Of a DNA stretch of 64,000 bases, positions 7,765 through 13,993 are shown piece after piece (position 1 is the first letter of the stretch; each line of letters starts with the position of its first letter). The stretch spans positions 1,100,949 to 1,164,948 of the forward strand of contig NZ_BHVZ01000001.1 in NCBI RefSeq assembly GCF_003865035.1. The letters run 5' to 3'. The notes under the pieces are model-generated. The model was not told where the DNA came from, did no database searches, and worked only from the letters and a program-made list of their open reading frames with translations. The stretch comes from Anaerotignum faecicola. GTDB lineage: Bacteria; Bacillota; Clostridia; Lachnospirales; Anaerotignaceae. The position numbers and the translations under genes are program-made.

Positions 7765-8883
7765 ATGGAGAATACAAAGGGAAGCCGCCTTTTTGTGCGG
7801 ATTCCGGCTTATGTCATCGGGCTTTTGATTATGACGCTTGGTGTGGCGATTTCGGTTAAGTCAAATCTGGGAGTTTCGCCCGTCAGCTCTATCCCCTATA
7901 CCATCACCTGCGTGGTGGGCTTGGAAATGGGGAAAGCCACAATTCTGTTTCATGCTGTTCTGGTTCTGCTCCAGATTCTGCTACTGCGCAGAGCCTTTCA
8001 GGCAAAAAATTTATTGCAGATTTTTGCAGGGATTCTGTTCGGATATTTCACGACCTTCTGCAATTCGCTGATGGTGTTTTTCCCCGACCCGACAAATCTC
8101 ATCGTGCGCCTTGCCATGATGCTGTTCAGTACGGGGCTGATTGCCTTCGGGCTGTTCTGGTATGTCCCTGCGGATATCATTCCGCTGGCAGGGGAGGGAG
8201 CAATGCTTGCCATCTCCAAGACCATTAAGAAGCCCTTCCCGACGGTTAAGATTGCCTTTGATGTGACCATGGTAGTCATTTCTCTTGTGACCTGTCTTAT
8301 CTGCTTACATTCTCTCGGCAGTGTCGGCATCGGTACGATTGCCGCCGCCATTCTGGTCGGTATGGAGCTGCGCTGGATTACAAAAAAATGCGGCGCACAA
8401 AGAGACGCGATTCTCGGTGTTACGAAAAAAGAAACAGCGCAGTCGCCGTTGCTTGCCATCATGAAGCAGGAGGTTTATACCGTTTCCGAAGAAACCTCTA
8501 TCCGCGATGCTCTGCACCTCATCACAGAAAAGAAAATCAGCGGCGTGCCTGTCACAGATGGCAGCCAGAACCTGATCGGCTTCCTTTCCGATGGGGATAT
8601 CCTGCGCTTCCTTGCGGATGTGGAGCCGCTGTTTATCAATGCCTCCGCCTTGCAGGAGCTGCCGAATTTCGAGGAACGCACAAAGGAGCTCATGGCAATG
8701 CAGGTAAGGGATATCGCGAAAAAACAGGTCATTTCCGTCGGCGCGGAAATGGAATTGGGCGAGGTCTGCCAGATTCTCACCGAAAACCATATCAAGAAAG
8801 CCCCCGTTCTGGAAAATGGCAAAATGATTGGCATTATCAATATGAGCAACATCACAAAATATGTCCTTCGGAAAATGATGTAA
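7765..8883 (+). CDS. YczE/YitT-type membrane protein fused to a CBS-domain pair
   Basis: 372 residues in two parts. Residues 1-205 hold five or six hydrophobic helices with YczE-family wording (VAISVKSNLGVSPVSSIPYT, PADIIPLAGEGAMLAISK). Residues 225-372 hold two CBS motifs (TVSEETSIRDALHLITEKKI with SGVPVTD, and VISVGAEMELGEVCQIL with KKAPVLENGKMIGI). CBS pairs bind adenosyl nucleotides and gate transporters or enzymes. In the proteins I remember, YczE-like membrane domains stand alone, so an attached CBS pair suggests a nucleotide- or ionic-strength-gated transporter. Substrate unknown. It has its own promoter and terminator. The ATG at 7765 follows a GGGGGAAAG-like ribosome site. Confidence 0.82.
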   Translation: MENTKGSRLFVRIPAYVIGLLIMTLGVAISVKSNLGVSPVSSIPYTITCVVGLEMGKATILFHAVLVLLQILLLRRAFQAKNLLQIFAGILFGYFTTFCNSLMVFFPDPTNLIVRLAMMLFSTGLIAFGLFWYVPADIIPLAGEGAMLAISKTIKKPFPTVKIAFDVTMVVISLVTCLICLHSLGSVGIGTIAAAILVGMELRWITKKCGAQRDAILGVTKKETAQSPLLAIMKQEVYTVSEETSIRDALHLITEKKISGVPVTDGSQNLIGFLSDGDILRFLADVEPLFINASALQELPNFEERTKELMAMQVRDIAKKQVISVGAEMELGEVCQILTENHIKKAPVLENGKMIGIINMSNITKYVLRKMM

Positions 8884-8886
8884 ACA

Positions 8887-8921
8887 AAAAACGGGTGCTT
8901 CTTTTGAAGCATCCGTTTTTA
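8887..8921 (+). terminator. Terminator of the YczE-CBS gene
   Basis: Stem ACGGGTGCTTC, TTTT loop, GAAGCATCCGT, followed by TTTTATTTT. Confidence 0.85.
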
Positions 8922-8925
8922 TTTT

Positions 8926-8999
8926 GAAAGGGTTCGGGAAATGTCCCGTCTGTTTATTCCTCTGTCTAACCAAGTCAAAAACGTGGTTTCTGACTTAAA
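8926..8999 (+). repeat. Dispersed intergenic repeat, short copy
   Basis: AAAGGGTTCGGGAAA, GTCCCG, TGTTTATTCCTCTGTCTAAC and an AAGTCA..TGACTTAA stem occur in the same order as in the longer, oppositely oriented copy at 41150-41310. The element covers the last codons and stop of the Gx-transporter gene on the other strand. Confidence 0.65.
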
Positions 9000-9472
9000 T
9001 GCTTTAACGCCGTCTGTGCCACAATCCCAATCAGCACCCCCGTTACCACGCCCGAAACGAGCAGGAAGGGCAAATAATATGCCATCCGCACATTCTGCAC
9101 CACAAGCGACGCAACCACAATCTGACCGACATTATGAAAAATACCGCCTGCAACGGAAACGCCGATCATGCTGAATTTCCCCGTTTTCTGCAAAAGCACC
9201 ATCACCGCAAAGCTGCATAATGCCCCTGCCAAGCTGTAGAGCATGCCGGCAAAGCCTGCAAACAGCAGTCCCGAAAGCAGCACACGAATCAGCGAAACAA
9301 AAAATGCGCTTTTCGCATCCATAAAATAAAGCATGATAATCACAATCACGTTTGCCAGCCCCAGCTTCACTCCGGGAATCGGCACAGGCACGGGAATCAT
9401 GAACTCCACATAGCCCATCAGTATCGCCAGTGCGGCAAACAGCCCGTAATAAGGAATTTTTCTGTAGTTCAT
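8975..9472 (-). CDS. Gx transporter family membrane protein (HepA/heptaprenyl diphosphate synthase component I-like)
   Basis: 165-residue membrane protein with about five hydrophobic helices and Gly-rich turns (IPGVKLGLANVIVIIMLYF, FAGFAGMLYSLAGALCSF, GGIFHNVGQIVVASLVVQN). This matches the Gx-transporter / Hpre_diP_synt_I family, whose fold resembles ECF substrate-binding components; the true substrate is not settled. It lies four bases downstream of the NusG-domain-II gene, a pairing common in Clostridia and often near flavin-modified electron-transfer genes. The last codons lie inside the dispersed repeat. The start codon at 9472 is the only reasonable ATG. Confidence 0.85.
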   Translation of the reverse strand: MNYRKIPYYGLFAALAILMGYVEFMIPVPVPIPGVKLGLANVIVIIMLYFMDAKSAFFVSLIRVLLSGLLFAGFAGMLYSLAGALCSFAVMVLLQKTGKFSMIGVSVAGGIFHNVGQIVVASLVVQNVRMAYYLPFLLVSGVVTGVLIGIVAQTALKHLSQKPRF

Positions 9473-9476
9473 GTTT

Positions 9477-9839
9477 TTACATCACCACCGCATCAAAATC
9501 ACCGGGTTTGTCCCCCGTAACGGTTACAACAAGCTTATGAGGCAGGCAGACGATGGTTTCGCCTGTTTTCCTGATTTTTTTATGCTCCACGCAAATCTGG
9601 TCGCGGCAGTCCGCCTCACTTACGGTCACTTCCCCATCCTTCACGGTAATCACGTTGTAGCCGTCATCCGTATCAATGCGAATGCTGTCATCTTCGCCCA
9701 GAGGGAGAAATGCCTTGCTTTCTCCGCCCACGGTAATTTCCACGCCCTTGCCTTTTTCCGCCCCTGCGGAATAGAAAAACCAGATGCCGCCGGCGATGAT
9801 AAGTGCCCCTGCAACCAGAAGAAGGTCTGTTTTTTTCAT
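9477..9839 (-). CDS. NusG domain II-containing exported protein
   Basis: 120 residues: one N-terminal signal or anchor helix (MKKTDLLLVAGALIIAGGIW) followed by a small beta domain, NusG domain II, marked by DGEVTVSEADCRDQICVEHK and GETIVCLPHKLVVTV. The domain is expected outside the membrane; its function is unknown although it is common in anaerobes. The ATG at 9839 is preferred to the longer frame from 9869 because the signal segment begins here. It forms an operon with the Gx-transporter gene, four bases away. Two conserved Cys (DCRDQIC) could form a disulfide or bind a cofactor, which is inference. Confidence 0.85.
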   Translation of the reverse strand: MKKTDLLLVAGALIIAGGIWFFYSAGAEKGKGVEITVGGESKAFLPLGEDDSIRIDTDDGYNVITVKDGEVTVSEADCRDQICVEHKKIRKTGETIVCLPHKLVVTVTGDKPGDFDAVVM

Positions 9840-9907
9840 TTTCCTGCCGCCTTTCTGCGTCGGTCTCAAAAAAATATCGAAAAGCTCCTGAAAAACTCTG
9901 CATATAA

Positions 9908-9936
9908 GAAAAAGGAAGCGAATTGCTTCCTTTTTC
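9908..9936 (-). terminator. Terminator after tRNA-Phe
   Basis: Minus strand stem AAGGAAGC / GCTTCCTT followed by TTTTTCTT. Confidence 0.75.
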
Positions 9937-9968
9937 GAGTAGTAGGATTTTCATGAATATTGCAAAAA

Positions 9969-10041
9969 TGCCCAGAACCGGAATCGAACCAGTGACACGT
10001 GGATTTTCAGTCCACTGCTCTACCAACTGAGCTATCTGGGC
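9969..10041 (-). tRNA. tRNA-Phe (GAA)
   Basis: Acceptor GCCCAGA/TCTGGGC, D arm AGCTCAGTTGGTAGAGC, anticodon loop CTGAAAA with anticodon GAA, T arm GGTTCGATTCC. Discriminator A at 9969. The CCA end is not encoded (ATTTTT follows), so it must be added by nucleotidyltransferase. It is a solitary tRNA gene. Confidence 0.97.
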
Positions 10042-10071
10042 ATAAAAGTGCATCTGTCTGACGCGAGATTT

Positions 10072-10100
10072 ATCATATCATACAAAGCAGGGCTTGTCAA
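10072..10100 (-). promoter_or_regulatory. tRNA-Phe promoter
   Basis: Minus strand -35 TTGACA (10100-10095), 17-base spacer, -10 TATGAT (10077-10072). The start would be about 25 bases before the mature tRNA. Confidence 0.85.
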
Positions 10101-10133
10101 CCACTTTTTTTACAGCTTTTCCTGCTTTTCTGC

Positions 10134-10163
10134 TAAAAAAAGGGCGAAGCCTGCGCTTCGCCC
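10134..10163 (-). terminator. Terminator of rpsF-ssb-rpsR operon
   Basis: Minus strand stem GGGCGAAGC, loop GCAG, GCTTCGCCC, followed by seven or more T. Confidence 0.92.
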
Positions 10164-10177
10164 GAAACAGTATCGAA

Positions 10178-10405
10178 TTAGTCCTGTGTATAGGGCATCA
10201 GGGATACGTGTCTTGCTCTCTTGATTGCTGTTGTCAGCGCTCTCTGGTGCTTTGCACAGTTGCCTGTGATTCTTCTGGGAAGAATTTTGCCTCTTTCGGA
10301 AACATATCTTCTCAGCTTGCTGATATCCTTGTAATCAACTGTTGTTACTTTATCTGCACAGCACTGGCAAACGCGTTTTTTTCTGCGACCACGTTTTCTA
10401 ATCAT
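10178..10405 (-). CDS. rpsR: 30S ribosomal protein bS18
   Basis: 75-residue small-subunit protein that pairs with bS6 on the 30S platform. The sequence begins [19 protein letters not shown] and contains [20 protein letters not shown], diagnostic for S18. It keeps Cys in CQCC and NC, the zinc-binding C+ form. It is the last gene of rpsF-ssb-rpsR, the standard bacterial order, with a strong terminator directly after. Confidence 0.97.
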   Translation of the reverse strand: MIRKRGRRKKRVCQCCADKVTTVDYKDISKLRRYVSERGKILPRRITGNCAKHQRALTTAIKRARHVSLMPYTQD

Positions 10406-10432
10406 GATTCTAAGTCCTCCTTTTTCAAATTT

Positions 10433-10876
10433 TTAGAAGGGGAGATCATCATCTTCGATGCTTTCATCAATGGGATAGAAGCCATCGGAAGGGGCAGTCT
10501 GCTTGGGCGCGGGTGCGGTTGCAGCCGGTGCTGCATCTTTGTGGTTTTCAAAGGAAGCCTTGCTTTCCGCAAAGTATTGTTCCTCAACCACAACATCCGT
10601 ACTCCAGCGTTTTTTGCCCTCGTTATCATCCCAGCTGCGCACCTGCAGCCGACCGATAATGCTGACCATCTGACCTTTTTTGAAGTATTTTTCCGCAAAC
10701 TCACCGGCTTTGCCGAATGCAACGCATCCGATGAAGTCGGCATCCTGCTCGCCTTGACGTTTGAAACGGCGGTTGACCGCCAAAGTGTATCTGGCAACGG
10801 CTAAGGGCTCGGCTCCTTGGGAATATCTCACCTCAGGATCTCTTACCAGTCGTCCCATCAAAATCACTTTGTTCAT
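10433..10876 (-). CDS. ssb: Single-stranded DNA-binding protein
   Basis: 147 residues. The N-terminal OB fold (MNKVILMGRLVRDPEVRYSQ ... FIGCVAFGKAGEFAEKYF) binds single-stranded DNA as a tetramer during replication and repair. It is followed by an Ala/Pro-rich linker and an acidic tail ending DDDLPF, the docking tip for partner proteins. It sits between the two ribosomal genes as expected, with a ribosome site AAGGAGGTAAG before the ATG. Confidence 0.97.
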   Translation of the reverse strand: MNKVILMGRLVRDPEVRYSQGAEPLAVARYTLAVNRRFKRQGEQDADFIGCVAFGKAGEFAEKYFKKGQMVSIIGRLQVRSWDDNEGKKRWSTDVVVEEQYFAESKASFENHKDAAPAATAPAPKQTAPSDGFYPIDESIEDDDLPF

Positions 10877-10902
10877 AATCTTACCTCCTTCAATCCGCTT
10901 GA

Positions 10903-11190
10903 TTAAGCGTCCTTACGGATGATCAGGTAACGCAGAACGTTTTCCATAATACGCATACGAGCTTCGATTTCTGCGGGTGCAGCAGCGGGTGCTTCGAATG
11001 TTGTGAAGCTGTAGAAACCTTCGTTTACCTTTGCGATTTCGTAAGCGAGCTTTCTTTTGCCCCAGTCATCAACCTTTTCGATTTTTGCACCGAATCTTTC
11101 CAGTGTAGCCTGTACCTTTGCTACCTCTGCTGCTCTGCCTTCTTCGTCCAGTGCGGGACTTAAAACCAGCGCCAATTCGTATTTGTTCAT
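10903..11190 (-). CDS. rpsF: 30S ribosomal protein bS6
   Basis: 95 residues starting MNKYELALVLSPALDEEGRA and ending NVLRYLIIRKDA, a typical bS6. The ATG at 11190 follows AAAGGAGGTG by eight bases; the frame is open further upstream to 11277, but that part is the untranslated leader. It is first in the operon and in many bacteria the S6:S18 complex represses this operon through the leader RNA. Confidence 0.96.
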   Translation of the reverse strand: MNKYELALVLSPALDEEGRAAEVAKVQATLERFGAKIEKVDDWGKRKLAYEIAKVNEGFYSFTTFEAPAAAPAEIEARMRIMENVLRYLIIRKDA

Positions 11191-11277
11191 GTGGGTTACA
11201 CCTCCTTTTGGACTAATGGCCCTTCTTCCTTGAGAAGAGCAAGGATTATTCATATCTGTCGGCAAACTGACCGACAC
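11191..11277 (-). promoter_or_regulatory. rpsF leader, candidate S6:S18-binding RNA
   Basis: The 87-base leader has a stem TGTCGG / CCGACA with CCG in its 3' arm, then a second stem CCTTG / CAAGG, then the ribosome site. Known S6:S18 leaders present a CCG element copying 16S helix 22. The match here is only by these loose features. Confidence 0.35.
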
Positions 11278-11283
11278 TAAAAC

Positions 11284-11312
11284 AGATTACCATAGAGAGC
11301 GGGAAAACGCAA
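11284..11312 (-). promoter_or_regulatory. rpsF operon promoter
   Basis: Minus strand -35 TTGCGT (11312-11307), 17-base spacer ending TGG, -10 TAATCT (11289-11284). Confidence 0.7.
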
Positions 11313-11337
11313 GGATTTTTTTCGTTTTTTCCCGATT

Positions 11338-11784
11338 TTATTTGGTTTCGTCCTCCGCGTCATAGCGTTTTTCCAGGTTTTCCGCCCGTTTTTTCTCCGC
11401 ATGGGAAAAAAGATACTGTATCGCAAGGAACAGAAGCACAAAGACCACAGGAGGCAGCAGTGCGGAAAAATCCCCGTTTGTCCATTCGCTTTTCCGCAGG
11501 AAAAAAGGAATTAGAAGGAGCAGCAGCAGGGTATCCAGAATGGTGCGCTTGCGGCTGTCCTGCCCTGTCCCCAGAACCACCTCCGTCTGGCGGATGCGCA
11601 CCGCCTGATACACAGGCGCAAGAATCATAAGGATATATTCTGTCATGCACTGCGTAAGTCCCATGTGGAAATACAATGTCTTTATGCAGAAGGAGAGAAC
11701 GACCACACACAGCATAATCCGCATCAGTTCGGCATAAATGCGGTTTCTGACCTGCAAGGTTCTCTCGTCTTGGTATTGTTTCAT
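11338..11784 (-). CDS. Small four-helix membrane protein (DUF6773-like)
   Basis: 148 residues with four hydrophobic stretches (about 20-42, 48-62, 82-98, 108-128) and a charged C-terminal tail (SHAEKKRAENLEKRYDAEDE) expected in the cytosol. It resembles the DUF6773 group, commonly encoded next to a small XRE regulator as here. GGAGG precedes the ATG at 11784. The two genes are probably one transcript from the promoter at 12100. No enzymatic motif is visible. The partnership suggests a membrane stress or signalling module, which is inference. Confidence 0.75.
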   Translation of the reverse strand: MKQYQDERTLQVRNRIYAELMRIMLCVVVLSFCIKTLYFHMGLTQCMTEYILMILAPVYQAVRIRQTEVVLGTGQDSRKRTILDTLLLLLLIPFFLRKSEWTNGDFSALLPPVVFVLLFLAIQYLFSHAEKKRAENLEKRYDAEDETK

Positions 11785-11805
11785 AAAAAAGCCTCCGTTT
11801 CGTTT

Positions 11806-12000
11806 TTATTCCTCCCAGAATAACTCATCCAGCGTTCTGTCCAATGCTTTGCAGATGGCAATGCAGAGATTGAGCGTCGGGTTGTAGTTCCCTGCTTCAA
11901 TCATGCCGATGGTCTGGCGCGTTACGCCGACCAACTGAGCAAGCTGTTCCTGAGAGAGGTCCTTCGCGGCTCTTGCCGCCTTTAATTTCAGATTTTTCAA
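11806..12000 (-). CDS. Small XRE/YozG-type helix-turn-helix regulator
   Basis: 64 residues that are almost entirely one HTH domain: recognition region QEQLAQLVGVTRQTIGMIEA, then NYNPTLNLCIAICKALDRTL and the end DELFWEE. This is the compact YozG/YgzD-like regulator type. The start is TTG at 12000, the first codon in frame seven bases after AGGAG; no in-frame ATG exists. It is upstream of and co-transcribed with the membrane protein, so it probably controls its own operon. Confidence 0.88.
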   Translation of the reverse strand: MKNLKLKAARAAKDLSQEQLAQLVGVTRQTIGMIEAGNYNPTLNLCIAICKALDRTLDELFWEE

Positions 12001-12071
12001 AGCATCACTCCTAAATGGTGTTTTTCGGATATCCTTGGGAGTGCTTTCCGGAGAGCACTCCTTATGCTTCA

Positions 12072-12100
12072 GTTATACAGTATATCCTTCTTAATGTCAA
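12072..12100 (-). promoter_or_regulatory. Promoter of the XRE-membrane protein pair
   Basis: Minus strand -35 TTGACA (12100-12095), 17-base spacer, -10 TATAAC (12077-12072). The leader then contains a stem GGAGTGCT / AGCACTCC around 12041-12063. Confidence 0.8.
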
Positions 12101-12174
12101 ATATATATTGCATTTAATATAAAATAATTTGCAGAAAAAACGAAACAGAGGTATTTTTTATACAGAAAAACGGC

Positions 12175-12651
12175 TTATTTTTTTCGCTCCATGGCATAAT
12201 TGTTCCAATGGGAATCTGCTTCCTCGAAATATTCTGTTACCAGAAAGCCGAGACGCTCATAGCAGCGGATGGCAGGCAGATTGAAGCAGTATACACGCAG
12301 GGAGAGCCGCTCCAGCTCCGTTTTGGCAAATACCTTTTCGCAAAGGGCGGAAAGCGCTCTGTGTGCAAGCCCCTTTCCTCTCGCCTCCTCTGCGAACAGT
12401 ACGCGGCAGATGCGCCCCGTTTTTTGGACAGGGTCGATATCGCAAAGCTCCATCGTACCGATGGGAACTTCGTTTTCGTATGCCATGAAAACCGTAACGC
12501 CGTCCTTGGCAGACTGACGCATGAGCTGCTCCTTCGTCAAGGGATAGCGGTAGGCAGTTGTGCCTGCCCATTGGAACAGAAAAGCCTCGTCCTTGCCTGC
12601 GTTCCAGCGCAGAATGGCATCATAATCGGGGGTGGGTTTTATAGTCAGCAT
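12175..12651 (-). CDS. GNAT-family N-acetyltransferase
   Basis: 158 residues with the acetyl-CoA fold: substrate-side strand IGTMELCDIDPVQKTGRICR, pyrophosphate loop EEARGKGLAHRAL (R/Q-x-x-G-x-G/A form), then LRVYCFNLPAIRCYERLGF. This is close to RimJ/RimL-style or small-molecule acetyltransferases; the acceptor is unknown. The ATG at 12651 follows AAAGGAGG. It is a single gene, divergent from the MBL hydrolase. Confidence 0.85.
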   Translation of the reverse strand: MLTIKPTPDYDAILRWNAGKDEAFLFQWAGTTAYRYPLTKEQLMRQSAKDGVTVFMAYENEVPIGTMELCDIDPVQKTGRICRVLFAEEARGKGLAHRALSALCEKVFAKTELERLSLRVYCFNLPAIRCYERLGFLVTEYFEEADSHWNNYAMERKK

Positions 12652-12776
12652 GGAAATCCTCCTTTGGGTTGATTTGCGTTGGGTTGGTTCGTGTTGCGGT
12701 GCGCCTTCTGTTGTGGCGTGGTGTGCCTTTTTATGTTACAATCAGTATATCACGAAAGAAAAAAGGAGAAAACAAA

Positions 12777-13820
12777 ATGCTGACAAAAGTTTATAACGAA
12801 CCCCGTATTTTTCAGATAGATGTCCCTCTGCCTGATAACCCTCTGCGGAATCTCAACTGCTATGTGGTGCAGGATGGCGGCGAAACCCTTATTATTGATA
12901 CAGGCTTTAACCGCCCCGAATGTCGGGAAGCGCTTCTGGAAGGGCTTGCAGAGCTGGATGCGAATTGGGAGAAAACGAACCTTTTCCTTACCCATCTGCA
13001 CTCTGACCATACAGGTCTGGCCCCTACCCTGATGGAGGATAAGCCGGGCAAAATCTATATCAGTGCAACCGATCATCGGATTCTGTGGGAGCACATGAAG
13101 GGCGCACGTTGGCAGGAAACGGATGCACTTTTTCATCGGGAGGGCTTCACGAGAGAGCAGCTTGCAGAGCTGCGGCTTTCAAACCCTGCGCGTGGTCTGG
13201 AGCCAACCCGTTATTTTGAAGCGGAGCATGTTGCGGATGGGGATGAAATCACTGTCGGCAGATGGAAATTCACCTGTGTGTCCGTTCCTGGGCACACACC
13301 GGGACAGATGTGTCTGTACTGCGCGGAGAAAAAACTGATGTTCACCGCAGATCATATTTTGTTTGATATTACGCCGAATATTACTCAGTGGAAGGACATG
13401 CGCGATGCACTGGGGAATTATCTGGACAGCCTTGTCAAAATCCGCGGCTATGCAATGGAAACGGCATTGCCTGCCCATCGGAAAAACGAAATGGATGTAT
13501 ACGTCCGCATTAACCAGATTGTGGAGCATCATCTGACGCGGCTTTGCGAAACGGTCAACGCACTGGAGGCACAGCCGAACAGCCATGCAACAGCGATTGC
13601 GGCGCACTTGAAATGGTCGATGCGCGGCAAAACATGGGAGGAGTTCCCCTTGTCGCAGCGGTGGTTCGCCGTGGGGGAAACCATTGCGCATCTGGAATAT
13701 CTGATGGAGCGCGGTCTGGCAAAGCGAGAGGAGGGCGGCGCGCAAAGAGCCTATCGGCTGACAGTCTCCGCGGCGGAATGTAAGGAAGAATTGAACAAAA
13801 TCTGGGAGAATTACCGTTAA
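12777..13820 (+). CDS. MBL-fold metallo-hydrolase
   Basis: 347 residues. The metal site is HLHSDH (His73, His75, Asp77, His78), followed by GHTPGQ and TADHILFD, which supply later metal ligands for a di-zinc centre. The C-terminal part (RGKTWEEFPLSQRWFAVGET, ending in RAYRL) looks like the winged-helix tail seen in some MBL hydrolases. The substrate cannot be assigned; thioester, lactone or nucleic acid hydrolysis are all possible. The ATG at 12777 follows AAAGGAG; the upstream in-frame extension to 12669 overlaps promoter sequence and is not used. Confidence 0.88.
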   Translation: MLTKVYNEPRIFQIDVPLPDNPLRNLNCYVVQDGGETLIIDTGFNRPECREALLEGLAELDANWEKTNLFLTHLHSDHTGLAPTLMEDKPGKIYISATDHRILWEHMKGARWQETDALFHREGFTREQLAELRLSNPARGLEPTRYFEAEHVADGDEITVGRWKFTCVSVPGHTPGQMCLYCAEKKLMFTADHILFDITPNITQWKDMRDALGNYLDSLVKIRGYAMETALPAHRKNEMDVYVRINQIVEHHLTRLCETVNALEAQPNSHATAIAAHLKWSMRGKTWEEFPLSQRWFAVGETIAHLEYLMERGLAKREEGGAQRAYRLTVSAAECKEELNKIWENYR

Positions 13821-13825
13821 ACCCT

Positions 13826-13976
13826 TGCAGGGCTTTGCCCCTGCACCCTACAAGCCTTTGAAAAGGCTTGACCGAAACTTTTTATTTGCCTGCGGCGCAG
13901 TTGCAGAAGCGTATGCTTCTGCGAATGGGGGTACAGGGGAATCATTCCCCTGTCAGGGTGTGGGACAGAGTCCCAC
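13826..13976 (+). repeat. Array of five hairpins between the MBL hydrolase and tex
   Basis: Five stems in 150 bases: TGCAGGG/CCCTGCA (13826-13845), CAAGCCTTT/AAAGGCTTG (13851-13870), GCAGAAGC/GCTTCTGC (13903-13922), ACAGGGGAA/TTCCCCTGT (13933-13953) and GTGGGAC/GTCCCAC (13960-13976). The reading frame of tex is open through it but the ribosome site lies after it. From memory, similar stem modules recur between genes in gut Clostridia. Confidence 0.75.
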
Positions 13977-13993
13977 AGAGAAGGAGAAATCGT

